Shown here: in pieces, positions 18,301 to 25,907 of the stretch
Layout of the letters: every line of letters begins with the position of its first letter
Position numbering within the stretch: position 1 is the stretch's first letter
NCBI RefSeq assembly: GCF_001598055.1
Contig: NZ_CP014845.1
Span: 2,046,001-2,110,000 of the forward strand
Source of the DNA: Cupriavidus nantongensis
Lineage (GTDB): Bacteria; Pseudomonadota; Gammaproteobacteria; Burkholderiales; Burkholderiaceae
Reading direction: 5' to 3'
Length of the DNA: 64,000 bases
Made by a program: the position numbers and the translations under genes
The notes under the pieces: model-generated
Told to the model about the DNA's origin: nothing
Databases searched by the model: none
What the model saw: the letters and a program-made list of their open reading frames with translations, nothing else

Positions 18301-18518
18301 ATCACGGTCTCGACTGGGTACGTGATGCGCTGCTCGGTCTCCAGCGGCGAATAGCCCGGGGCGGCGGTGTTGATCTGCACCTGCACGTTGGTGATGTCGG
18401 GCACCGCGTCGATCGGCAGCCGGGTATAGCTGTACAGGCCGAGCGCGGCCATGCCCAGCACCGCCAGCAGCACCAGCCAGCGCTGCGCAATGGCAAAGCG
18501 GATCAGGCGTTCGAACAT
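15348..18518 (-). CDS. czcA: CzcA heavy-metal RND efflux pump
   Basis: 1056 residues, full length for HME-RND pumps. The start MFERLIRFAIAQRW is preceded by GGGAGG at good spacing. Recognition points: RLPIDAVPDITNVQVQ near residue 33, the HME-specific membrane motif DFGIIVDGAVVIVEN near residue 400 carrying the proton-relay acids, and FARTGTAEIASDPMPP near residue 570. It is the inner-membrane proton antiporter of a Co/Zn/Cd efflux complex working with CzcB and CzcC. Last gene of the czcICBA operon; the CzcB stop lies 13 bp upstream of its start. The protein resembles CzcA more than CusA. Confidence 0.93.
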   Translation of the reverse strand: MFERLIRFAIAQRWLVLLAVLGMAALGLYSYTRLPIDAVPDITNVQVQINTAAPGYSPLETEQRITYPVETVMAGLPGLEQTRSLSRYGLSQVTVIFRDGTDIHFARQLVNQRIQEARDQLPPGITPAMGPISTGLGEIYLWTVEADPGARKPDGTAYTLSDLREIQDWVIRPQLRNVPGVTEVNAIGGHARAYVVAPDLARMASYGLALADVVGALEKNNDNVGAGYIERRGEQYLVRVPGQVRSLDEIGDVIVGSAQGQPIRVRDVATVQTGGELRTGAATENGREVVLGTVFMLIGENSRAVSQAVDRKMAEINRTLPAGVKAVTVYDRTTLVDKAIATVKKNLLEGAVLVIAILFLFLGNLRAALITALVIPLSMLFTFTGMVHYRISANLMSLGALDFGIIVDGAVVIVENCVRRLAHAQASRGRALTRDERLHEVFAAAREARRPLLYGQLIIMVVYLPIFALTGVEGKMFHPMAFTVVLALLGAMVLSVTFVPAAVALFIGERVAERENRLMAWARRRYAVLLERVLASTPVVLAGAGVAVVLCLAIATRLGSEFVPSLNEGDLAVQALRIPGTSLTQSVAMQQQVETALKAKFPEIERIFARTGTAEIASDPMPPNISDGYIMLKPESQWPEPRRTRDALIAAIRAEVGKLPGNNYEFSQPIQLRFNELISGVRSDVAVKVFGDDNAVLEQTANRIAAVLQGIPGAAEVKVEQTTGLPMLTVQIDRNQAARYGLNLSDIQDAVSIGIGGKVSGTFFSGDRRFDIVVRLPESVRADVDALRRLPVALPKDAGARTSYIPLSEVASVEMAPGPNQVSRENGKRRIVVSANVRGRDIGSFVPEAEAAIRARVAIPAGYWTSWGGTFEQLQSATARLRVVVPLALGLVFVLLFAMFGNVKDGLLVFTGIPFALTGGILALWLRGIPLSISAAVGFIALCGVAVLNGLVMLSFIRSLREAGHGLDHAIREGALTRLRPVLMTALVASLGFVPMALATGTGAEVQRPLATVVIGGILSSTALTLLVLPVLYRLAHRNDAPAAARADGQVAQMEA

Positions 18519-18531
18519 GCGCGCCTCCCGC

Positions 18532-19806
18532 TCAGTGCTCATGCCCGGCGCTGGCTTTGCCCAGCTCGGACTTGAGGATAAAGCTGTTGGCCGCGGCGTA
18601 GCGCGCGCCGGCCTGCAGGCCCTGGGTCACCTCAACCAGCTTGCCGTCGGTGCGCCCGGTCTTGACCGGCTGCACCGCAAACCCGTCCGGCACCGCGACG
18701 AACACCACGCTCTGGCCATCGACCTGCTGCACCGCGTCCGCCGCGACCGTCACCGGCACCTGCACCGGCGCGCCCAGCACGCTGACCGTGACGAACAGCC
18801 CGGGGCGCCACGCCGTGCCCGGGTTGGCGAGCGTCACGCGCGCCTTGGCGGTGCGGGTCTGCTCGCCCAGCAAGGCGCCGACATACGACACCTTGCCTTC
18901 GGCCTGCGTGGCGGAGGCGCTGGAGCGCACCGTGACCGCCTCGCCCACGCGCACGCGGTCCAGGTCGCGCGCGGACACCACGAACTCCGCCCATACCGAA
19001 GTCAGGTCCGAGACCGTGAAGACGCTGGCGTCTTCCTTGACCGCTTCGCCCAGCGACAGGTGCTTCTCGACCACGATGCCGTCGAACGGCGCGCGCAGCG
19101 CGAACTGGTTCAGCGCCCCGCCGCGTTCGGCGGCGCCGATCGCGGTGAGCTTCTGGCGCGCGTTCTGCACCGCGATCTGCGCCTCTTCCAGCGCGGTGCG
19201 CGCCTGCTGGTAGTCCTGCTCGGCGGAGATCTTCTCCTGCCACAGCGTCTTCTCGCGCGCGTAGGTGGCCTGCGCCAGCGCCTCGCGCTTCTGCGCGGCC
19301 AGCAGTTCGCTGCGCTGCTCCGCCACCGTGGTGCTGGCAATCAACGCCAGCACCTCGCCCTTGCGCACCGCCTGGCCCAGGTTGGCCGGCACCGCCTGCG
19401 CCACGCCCGCCACGCGCGGCACCACGTGCGCGGTGCGGTCGTCGTTGAAGCGGATTTCGCCGGGGAAATCGACGCTGCTGCGCAGCGCCGCGGGGGCGGC
19501 GGTGGCCGTGCCGATGCCGGCCTGCTCGATCTGCGCGGGCGTCAGCGCGATCACGTGCGGCTTGCCTTCGGCTTGCGGCTGCGCCGCCGGCGCGCTCGCG
19601 TTGGCATGCGCACCGGCCTTGCCCTCCGCCTTGCCCCCCTCCTTGCCGTGCTCGTGCCCGTGTTCATCGCCATGTTCGGCATGCCCGTGCGCGGCGTCGC
19701 CGGTGGCGCTGCCGCCCTTGCCGGTGAACAGGATCGCCGCGCCACCCAGCAGCCCCGCGACCAGGATGGCCACCACCGCGGCCCGTTGTTGCTTGCTCAT
19801 TGCCAT
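18532..19806 (-). CDS. czcB: CzcB-type periplasmic adaptor
   Basis: 424 residues. It starts MAMSKQQRAAVVAILVAGLLGG, a membrane anchor, followed by a His/Glu-rich stretch (HGHAEHGDEHGHEHGKEGG) near residue 40 that can bind metal. The coiled-coil hairpin is around residues 190-270 (LAAQKREALAQATYAREKTL) and the barrel-sandwich and beta-barrel parts follow. It links CzcA to CzcC across the periplasm and may hand metal to the pump. The reading frame is open upstream, but that part is a shadow of czcC. Confidence 0.92.
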   Translation of the reverse strand: MAMSKQQRAAVVAILVAGLLGGAAILFTGKGGSATGDAAHGHAEHGDEHGHEHGKEGGKAEGKAGAHANASAPAAQPQAEGKPHVIALTPAQIEQAGIGTATAAPAALRSSVDFPGEIRFNDDRTAHVVPRVAGVAQAVPANLGQAVRKGEVLALIASTTVAEQRSELLAAQKREALAQATYAREKTLWQEKISAEQDYQQARTALEEAQIAVQNARQKLTAIGAAERGGALNQFALRAPFDGIVVEKHLSLGEAVKEDASVFTVSDLTSVWAEFVVSARDLDRVRVGEAVTVRSSASATQAEGKVSYVGALLGEQTRTAKARVTLANPGTAWRPGLFVTVSVLGAPVQVPVTVAADAVQQVDGQSVVFVAVPDGFAVQPVKTGRTDGKLVEVTQGLQAGARYAAANSFILKSELGKASAGHEH

Positions 19807-19822
19807 GTCTGCAGCTTCCGTA

Positions 19823-21040
19823 TCAGTGTCCGAGGATGCGGTCGATGCTGGCGGCCGCGTCATAGGTGCGGGCCAGCACGTCCAGGTAGCGGATGCGCGC
19901 CTGGAACAGCGTGCGCTGGGCATCCAGCACGTCGAGGAAATTGAACTTGCCGGCCTCGAACCCGCGCGAGGCGGCGGCGTAGGCCTGCTCGGCCGCGGGC
20001 AGCACCGAGGCCTGCAGCGTCTGCGCCGCGGCGCGCGACACCGACAGCTGCGTCGAAGCCTGCTGCAGTTCGCCCCGCAGGCGCACGCGCGTGGCGGCGT
20101 GCGCGTCCTGCGCGCCGTCGGCACGGCGCAGCGCCGCGTACAGGTTGCCCTGGTTGCGGTCGAACAGCGGCAGCGGAATCGCCACGCCCAGCACCGCCAT
20201 GTTGCGGTTGGCCTCGTTGTCGCGCTTGGCACCCAGGCTTACGGTCACGTCGGGATACTGGCGGCTGCGCTGCACCGCCACTTCGGCACGGCTGCGCTCC
20301 GCCGCCAGGCGGCTGGCTTCGAGCAGCGGCGAGTGTTCCAGCGCCGCCTGCAACGCGGCCGGCCCGGGCCGCGACGGCAACGCATCGAGATCGCCCTGCG
20401 CCTGCGCGAAGCGCGGCACGCTGTCGCCCCACAGCGCCGCCAGCGACTGCCGCGCGGACTGCAGCGCGCCGGTGGCCTCGGCCAGCTCCAGCTCGGCATT
20501 GGCCTGCTCCACCCTGGCGCGCGTGGCTTCCAGCGGCGCCACCTTGCCGGCGGCCACGCGCCGGCCCGCGACATCGGCAGCCCGGCTGGCGATGCCGACC
20601 GAGCCCTCGGCCAGCCGGACGCGCTCCTGCGCCACCAGCACGCCGAAGAAGCGCGCGATCACCGCGGCGCGCAGCTCGGCCCGGGTGCTGCCCAGCTCGG
20701 CCTGCGCCAGCTCGCGCCCGCGCTCGGCCAGGCCGATGCGCGCGGCGCGCTTGCCGCCGAGTTCGATCGGCAGGTTGACCTGCCCGGTGGTCGAGCGCGA
20801 GGCCTTGCGCGTGTCTTCCATCGACACCGCCAGTTCCGGATTGGGTATCACGCGCGACTGGATCAGGTCACCTTCGGTGGCGTCCAGTTCCTTGCCGGCG
20901 GCGGACAGCGTAAAGCTGCCGGCCTCAGCCAGCGCCAGCGCGGCATCTAGGGTCAGGGTCTGGGACGGCGTCTGCGCGACGCCGGAGAAAGGGCTGGATA
21001 GCACGGCCGCCAGCCCGAGCGGCAGCAAAAGTCTTCGCAT
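19823..21040 (-). CDS. czcC: CzcC-type outer-membrane channel
   Basis: 405 residues of the TolC/OEP family, with a signal peptide ending GVAQT. Two repeated helical segments typical of OEP are visible: LTLDAALALAEAGSFTL and, later, FNFLDVLDAQRTLFQARIRYLD. It is the outer-membrane exit duct of the Czc complex. It lies 16 bp upstream of czcB on the same strand and downstream of the czcI-like gene. Confidence 0.9.
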   Translation of the reverse strand: MRRLLLPLGLAAVLSSPFSGVAQTPSQTLTLDAALALAEAGSFTLSAAGKELDATEGDLIQSRVIPNPELAVSMEDTRKASRSTTGQVNLPIELGGKRAARIGLAERGRELAQAELGSTRAELRAAVIARFFGVLVAQERVRLAEGSVGIASRAADVAGRRVAAGKVAPLEATRARVEQANAELELAEATGALQSARQSLAALWGDSVPRFAQAQGDLDALPSRPGPAALQAALEHSPLLEASRLAAERSRAEVAVQRSRQYPDVTVSLGAKRDNEANRNMAVLGVAIPLPLFDRNQGNLYAALRRADGAQDAHAATRVRLRGELQQASTQLSVSRAAAQTLQASVLPAAEQAYAAASRGFEAGKFNFLDVLDAQRTLFQARIRYLDVLARTYDAAASIDRILGH

Positions 21041-21156
21041 CGAATTGCACCAGAAGAAAACCGGGGAAATTCGGCGAGACGCCCGGCGTCATGCGGTCAT
21101 GACGCCAGCAAGCGATCGCAAGGGATCGGGATAGCGCGGAAGCGTCGTCTCGCCGG

Positions 21157-21531
21157 CTAGGCGAGACGCGGCCACTGCGGGCGGTCGGGCGCCCGCGCGC
21201 TGTGCGAGGAGAAGCTGGGCTGCGGCACCGGCGGCGCCAGTTCCACCCGGCGCAGCGCAGGCACGTCCTGCGCATCGGCCGGCGCGAACGGCAGCGAGGC
21301 GATATGGCAGACGCCGCAATCGGGATCGGCCAGGTTCAGCCTGGCCTTGTCCTGCGCAGGATCGGCTTGCTGCTCCTGCTTGCCGGTGCCGGCCTGGTGC
21401 CGGTGCTCGTGGTGGCCGAAATGCGCCTTGGCCGACGCCACGACCTCGTGCCCACAATACGCGGCCGCTCCCGCCCAGGCGAACTGGAGCGGCAGGACGA
21501 GTGCGAAGAGGACGAGGAGGAGCCGTTGCAT
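21157..21531 (-). CDS. czcI: CzcI-like small secreted protein
   Basis: 124 residues with a signal peptide (LVLPLQFAWAGAAAYCGHE). A His-rich patch HFGHHEHRHQ follows and a CGVCH motif lies near residue 73, both suited to metal binding. Position directly ahead of czcCBA and general layout match CzcI, a small periplasmic protein at the front of Cupriavidus czc operons with a proposed regulatory role. The assignment rests on position and composition more than on close sequence recall. Confidence 0.7.
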   Translation of the reverse strand: MQRLLLVLFALVLPLQFAWAGAAAYCGHEVVASAKAHFGHHEHRHQAGTGKQEQQADPAQDKARLNLADPDCGVCHIASLPFAPADAQDVPALRRVELAPPVPQPSFSSHSARAPDRPQWPRLA

Positions 21532-21807
21532 GAATCGTCAGATCGGCGCTGCACGCATGACGACCGGGCGCCGGCAGCGAGCCGCAAGTTTAACCGAGGC
21601 GCGGCGGGGATTCGGGCAACGGGGTCATTACATTTGCGTCATGGCATTGGCGCGCGCCACCCTGATCGCTTATTCAGTATTTTTGAATAACTCATCCGGC
21701 AAAGCACCCGCTTGGCTTGCGGATGGACTCCTATAGTTCCGTACATGAACGGCACGCACACAAAGCAACGCCTTCTGACAAATTCAACAAGCTAACGGAG
21801 AACCACC

Positions 21808-22188
21808 ATGACCAAGACCACCCGCCTCGCTTCCGCCCTGCTGCTGACCGTGGCCGCGCTGGGCGCCGCCCAGGCCTCCACCGCCGCCGAAGCCCTGCCC
21901 GGCGACAAGTACGGCTACAGCTTCCGCAGCACCGTGCCGGGCGACAAGTATGGTTATGAATTCCGCAGCCACGACGCCTTCACCGACGGTGCCCGCGCCG
22001 GCAAGGCTGATCCGTTCACCGACGGCGCCCGGACCGGCAAGGCCGACCCCTTCACCGACGGCGCCCGCACCGTGGCCGGCCTGGACCGCAGCGGCGTGTC
22101 GGCATCGCCTGCCCGCGGCTTCGACACCTTTACCGAAGGCAGCCGCACCGGCAAGTTCGACCCCTACGGCGAAGGCGCCCGCGCCTGA
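21808..22188 (+). CDS. Secreted protein with FTDGAR and PGDKYGY repeats
   Basis: 126 residues with a clear signal peptide (LASALLLTVAALGAAQAST). The mature part is made almost entirely of short repeats: PGDKYGY-[SE]-FRS twice near residues 30-52, then (D/P)xFTDGARxGKAD three to four times, ending in FDTFTEGSRTGKFDPYGEGARA. No catalytic motif is seen. I know no function for it. A strong AGG ribosome site (CGGAGAACCACC) precedes the ATG, and a hairpin terminator follows the stop, so it is a monocistronic, probably well-expressed gene. Confidence 0.75.
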   Translation: MTKTTRLASALLLTVAALGAAQASTAAEALPGDKYGYSFRSTVPGDKYGYEFRSHDAFTDGARAGKADPFTDGARTGKADPFTDGARTVAGLDRSGVSASPARGFDTFTEGSRTGKFDPYGEGARA

Positions 22189-22224
22189 GTGGCCGACGCC
22201 CGCGTCAGCGAGCGAACCAGCAAG

Positions 22225-22250
22225 AAGGCCAGCGCCAGCGCTGGCCTTTT
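22225..22250 (+). terminator. Terminator of the repeat-protein gene
   Basis: A 10-bp inverted repeat, arm AAGGCCAGCG, 4-base loop, ending in CTTTTAT on the plus strand. It lies between convergent genes and may act in both directions. Confidence 0.75.
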
Positions 22251-22251
22251 A

Positions 22252-22467
22252 TCATTCCTCGCGCCCCAGCCTGTGCATGGCCTCGCGCAGCGTGCGCATC
22301 TGCGCGCTGAAGCGGGTACAGGCATCGCAGATCGCCAGGTGCGAGCGCACGCGCAGCCGCTCCGTCCAGGACAGCGGCAGGTCCAGGCTCTTCATGGTCA
22401 GGTGATGGACCTCTTCGCAGTCCGGCAGCAGCCTGCGCGGCGGGCGGGAGGGTGGGGTTTCCGGCAT
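22252..22467 (-). CDS. Small zinc-binding anti-sigma factor
   Basis: 71 residues. The core has CEEVHHLTMKSLD, then WTERLRVRSHLAICDAC, giving the anti-sigma zinc-finger pattern with H-X3-C-X2-C (HLAICDAC) and an upstream Cys. Such ZAS proteins bind and silence a cognate ECF sigma factor and often respond to redox or metals. It follows the sigma gene by 41 bp on the same strand, so the pair is very likely functional together. No membrane segment is present, so it is a cytoplasmic anti-sigma. Confidence 0.8.
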   Translation of the reverse strand: MPETPPSRPPRRLLPDCEEVHHLTMKSLDLPLSWTERLRVRSHLAICDACTRFSAQMRTLREAMHRLGREE

Positions 22468-22508
22468 TTTGATCGGTGGCGGTTCGCTGGCGTGGACGCG
22501 TTGCGGGC

Positions 22509-23102
22509 TCAACCCGCCTTGCCGGGCCGGCCGCGCTGGCCGAACCAGTGCAGTTCCAGGCATTCGCGCAGGCGCATGCGGGCCCGGTAAAGCATCGCCC
22601 AGGCATTGGTCGCGCTGATCTGCAAATGCTGACAGATTTCTTCGGTGTCCAGCTCCAGCCATTCCCGCATCATGAAGATGCGGCCGGTGCGCGCCGGCAG
22701 GCGGTCCACGCATAACTGCAGGATCTCGAAGAACTCGCGGCGCTCGAACGCCCGCTCCGGATCGCCCCAGTCGGAGGGCGGGTCCTGGTAGTGGCCGTTG
22801 CGCGTGAACAGGGCGTCGAAGGCGTCGTCGTCGGACTGCGGCTGGCCATCGCCGTCGGCGGCCAGCGCCAGCCTGACCTCGCGCTTGCCGCTGCGCAGCG
22901 CGTCGATGATCTTGTGCTTCAGGATGCCGACCAGGTAGGTACGCAGCGCCGACTGGCCGGCAAAGCGCTCCGGATGCTCGAGCGCGGCCAGCAGCGTTTC
23001 CGAGACGGCATCCTCGGCCACCGCCTCGTCGCGCAACTGCAGGCGCGCGAAGCGCAACAGGTAGGGGCGTAGCGCCTGCAGTTCGGCGGGGTCGAGGCTC
23101 AT
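22509..23102 (-). CDS. ECF-type RNA polymerase sigma factor
   Basis: 197 residues of the sigma-70 ECF group. Region 2 is at about 14-80 (LRDEAVAEDAVSETLLAALEH, then LRTYLVGILKHKIIDALR), and region 4 is at about 130-185 (LPARTGRIFMMREWLELDTEEI, ISATNAWAMLYRARMRLRECL). A linker of about 50 acidic residues separates them. It pairs with the downstream zinc anti-sigma. Target promoters are not evident here. Confidence 0.9.
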   Translation of the reverse strand: MSLDPAELQALRPYLLRFARLQLRDEAVAEDAVSETLLAALEHPERFAGQSALRTYLVGILKHKIIDALRSGKREVRLALAADGDGQPQSDDDAFDALFTRNGHYQDPPSDWGDPERAFERREFFEILQLCVDRLPARTGRIFMMREWLELDTEEICQHLQISATNAWAMLYRARMRLRECLELHWFGQRGRPGKAG

Positions 23103-23179
23103 CGGGTATCAGGGGCGGGTTGCCTGGACGGATGCGCCATCATACCCGGGCCCTCCCCTTCGCCGGTATGCTGCAGTGG

Positions 23180-24811
23180 TCAGCCGATCCCGCGAAACTG
23201 CCCGCACAGGCGGAACACCTCCATCGACAGCGCAATCCCCTTGGCCTTGCCATAGCGCGTTGCCAGCTTCAGCAGTTCCTTGATGTCGCGCCCGCTCGCC
23301 GCGGGATAGGCGTTTGTCAGCGCATCGATCAGCGCATCGTCCAGTTCCGCGCCGAACTGCGCCGCCTGCAGCCGCCACAGCCGCACGGCATCCTCGCGGC
23401 ACGGCGTGGTGTAGTGGATGGTGGCGATGCAGCGCGACAGGATGGCATCGTCGACATCGCCGATGCGGTTGGTGGTCATGAACAGCAGGCCGCTGAAGTA
23501 CTCCAGCGTGCGCAGGAACTCGGCGACGATGGCGTTGTGCTCGAGGTCGTTGTCGCGGCGGCGGATATAGACGTCGGCCTCGTCCAGCAGCAGGATCGCA
23601 TTCCAGCGCATGGCGCGCCGCAGGATGGTCATCAGCGTCGCTCCCACCGACGCCGCGGTGGTGCCCAGCTGCCCGGAGTGCACGCGGTACAGCGGCTTGC
23701 CGACCACCTCGGCATAGACCTCGGCGGTCAGCGTCTTGCCCAGGCCGGGCGCGCCCTGGCACAGGATGGTGGTGCCGCCGGACTTGCCCGGCACGAAGTC
23801 CGGCGCCAGCATGTCCATGTGCGAGGTCAGGATGTCGATCAGGTCGCGGTGGTGCGCGGGCAGCACCAGCTTGTCGCGCAGCGCGGGCTGGTAGCGGTAC
23901 TCGGCCAGGTGCTGCACGTGGACCCAGATATTGCGGTGCCACTCCAGGTGGAACAGGTGCACGTAGCCATGCAGCGGCACGCGCTCGAAGCCTTCCATGA
24001 TGCCCGCCTCCCGCCAGAACGACGGGTCGGAGGTCATCTCGAAACGGCGTTCCAGCCGCTCCTCGTCGTTCACGCAGCGCGCGCCGGCGGCATCGGCAAT
24101 CGGGATCAGCTCCGCCGCGCCCTTGGCATCGACCGCGAACGCCGCGCGCGTCGCGACGAACTGCGCGCCGAAGCCGCGCTGGCAGCGCACGAAGCGCTGC
24201 GCGTGCTGTTCATATTCCTGTCGGAACTCCGCGCACTCCTTGTAGAAGCCGAATTCGGCCAGCAGCTCCGGGATGGTGCGGTTGGCGATATCGTCGCGCG
24301 TGATCACCATCGACGTGGTCATGCCCGAGCGGCGCAGGTGGTGGTCGGTCAGCGCCGAGTTGGCCGACTGCATCGTATTGGCGAGCAGGTCCACCACCAC
24401 GTAGGCCATGCCCTGCTCGGGCAAGACATAACGCATGCGGCGCACCAGCCAGGGCAGCAGCACGCCGTCGCGGTTGCGCTGGTACAGCCAGCCGTCGATG
24501 GCATCGCGCGACAGGTAGGCTGCCAGCCCCGCCACCAGCTGGTCCAGGCCAGGAATCACGCGTGCCTGCGGCGCGTTGTAGATGTTGTCCAGGGCCAGCA
24601 TCTGGAACATCAGCGCGCGCTCGTTCTGGGTCTTGCTGAGCGTATAGAGCGAACTGAGCGCGTGCGCGTCGAACAGCTTGCTCGACACCAGCATATTGCC
24701 GTGGCACACGCCATGCTGCTGCAGCTGCCGGGCCAGCGGCGAACCGGTTTTGATCATCGCCAGCAGGGGATGGATCAGCGCCTCCGGAATCTCGAAATCC
24801 ATGTACCGCAC
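23180..24811 (-). CDS. Orphan AAA+ ATPase with uncharacterised N-terminal half
   Basis: 543 residues. The C-terminal part is a classical AAA+ module: Walker A GAPGLGKT near residue 355, Walker B AILLLDEADV near 402, sensor-1-like MTTNR near 441, and an arginine-finger-like SRC near 454. The N-terminal 300 residues show no domain I recognise and presumably select the substrate. No protease, MoxR partner or unfolding target is adjacent. The region resembles 'AAA family ATPase' proteins of Burkholderiales with unknown function. Confidence 0.75.
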   Translation of the reverse strand: MRYMDFEIPEALIHPLLAMIKTGSPLARQLQQHGVCHGNMLVSSKLFDAHALSSLYTLSKTQNERALMFQMLALDNIYNAPQARVIPGLDQLVAGLAAYLSRDAIDGWLYQRNRDGVLLPWLVRRMRYVLPEQGMAYVVVDLLANTMQSANSALTDHHLRRSGMTTSMVITRDDIANRTIPELLAEFGFYKECAEFRQEYEQHAQRFVRCQRGFGAQFVATRAAFAVDAKGAAELIPIADAAGARCVNDEERLERRFEMTSDPSFWREAGIMEGFERVPLHGYVHLFHLEWHRNIWVHVQHLAEYRYQPALRDKLVLPAHHRDLIDILTSHMDMLAPDFVPGKSGGTTILCQGAPGLGKTLTAEVYAEVVGKPLYRVHSGQLGTTAASVGATLMTILRRAMRWNAILLLDEADVYIRRRDNDLEHNAIVAEFLRTLEYFSGLLFMTTNRIGDVDDAILSRCIATIHYTTPCREDAVRLWRLQAAQFGAELDDALIDALTNAYPAASGRDIKELLKLATRYGKAKGIALSMEVFRLCGQFRGIG

Positions 24812-24854
24812 TCCCGTTCAATGGCGTGGCCGCGCCCGGCCAGCGGCCAGGGTT

Positions 24855-25529
24855 TCACTGCAGGAAGAAATCGATCGCGCGCTCGACCACCGGCGCGTGG
24901 ATGACATGCGGCCCGTCGAACTCGACGTATTCCACGTCATAGCCCGCGGCGCGCAGCCTGGCCGCATGCGCGCGCCCGCTGGCAACCGGCAATTGCTCAT
25001 CGGCGAACCCATGCGCGACAAATACCTTCGGAATACCGGTCTGCATGAACACCGACATGAAGCCGCCGGAGAACGCGATCACGTGGCTGGCGATATCGCC
25101 GTTGGTAAGGCCAAGCGACAGCGCATAGCTGGCGCCATCCGAGAATCCGGCAAAGGCCAGCCGCCGCGGATCGATCCGGTAGCGCGAGGTCACCGCGGCC
25201 AGGGCCTGATGCAGCCGCTGCAGGTCCGGCCCGTTGCCGCCGATGACGATGTCCCAGGTGGGATAGAGCGAATGCGGCGCCAGCACCAGGAAGCGGTGCC
25301 GCTGCGCATGGGCTTCAAGATGCGGCAGGACTTTCTCGGGGAAGCCGCCGGCGCCGTGGAACATGACCATCAGGGGCACTGGCGCGTCGGCTTCGATGCC
25401 TTCAGGAACGAGCAAAACTGCGTGGCGCCCCTCCGCCAACGTGATGGGATGGCGTCCCGGCGGCAGCGGCGGATGCTCAGCCTCCGCCGGCGTAAAGGAC
25501 AGCCGGCCGAACAGCGATGGATCGAGCAT
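24855..25529 (-). CDS. Phospholipase/carboxylesterase-type hydrolase
   Basis: 224 residues, alpha/beta-hydrolase fold. MVMFHGAGGFPEKV near residue 55 supplies the oxyanion hole, GFSDGASYAL near residue 127 is the nucleophile elbow (Ser in GFSDG), and HGFADEQLPV and GPHVIHAP give the likely Asp and His. No signal peptide, so cytoplasmic. It lies 43 bp beyond the AAA+ ATPase start, on the same strand and upstream of it. Confidence 0.8.
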   Translation of the reverse strand: MLDPSLFGRLSFTPAEAEHPPLPPGRHPITLAEGRHAVLLVPEGIEADAPVPLMVMFHGAGGFPEKVLPHLEAHAQRHRFLVLAPHSLYPTWDIVIGGNGPDLQRLHQALAAVTSRYRIDPRRLAFAGFSDGASYALSLGLTNGDIASHVIAFSGGFMSVFMQTGIPKVFVAHGFADEQLPVASGRAHAARLRAAGYDVEYVEFDGPHVIHAPVVERAIDFFLQ

Positions 25530-25907
25530 GGCAATTCCGGTTTGTGATATTTTGTATATTACATACGAAGACGGATTTGCGCCACCGGGACCTGCAGGGA
25601 ACGTAGCCGCGACGCTTTGCCGCTGCCGGCGTCCCGTTGTTCATCGCGACCGAAGCTGTACCCCTTAAGGCTGGTCAAAAGAAGCCGATAGTTTCGGTAG
25701 ACTTGCGGCAATTTTTTCGGCCTTTTCCCCTATCCGGCCTGGCTGGGATTGCCAGCATTGGAACCAGGCGCCCGAACCCCGTTTATCCGCGCGCAGATCC
25801 AATTACCGAATTTCGCGGGAACTTACCTCAATCTCATTGAGAAGCAGGCACTACCGCATCGAACCTGTTCCAAACAGCGGGAAGCCAATCAGTAGAGAGC
25901 AACAAGC
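25530..25907. other. Intergenic stretch with AT-rich inverted repeat
   Basis: No gene is supported. A near-palindrome TTTGTAT-ATTAC-ATACGAA (6 of 7 arm bases pair) at 25551-25569, about 20 bp upstream of the esterase start, could be a promoter or operator. The remainder shows nothing recognisable. Confidence 0.35.
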
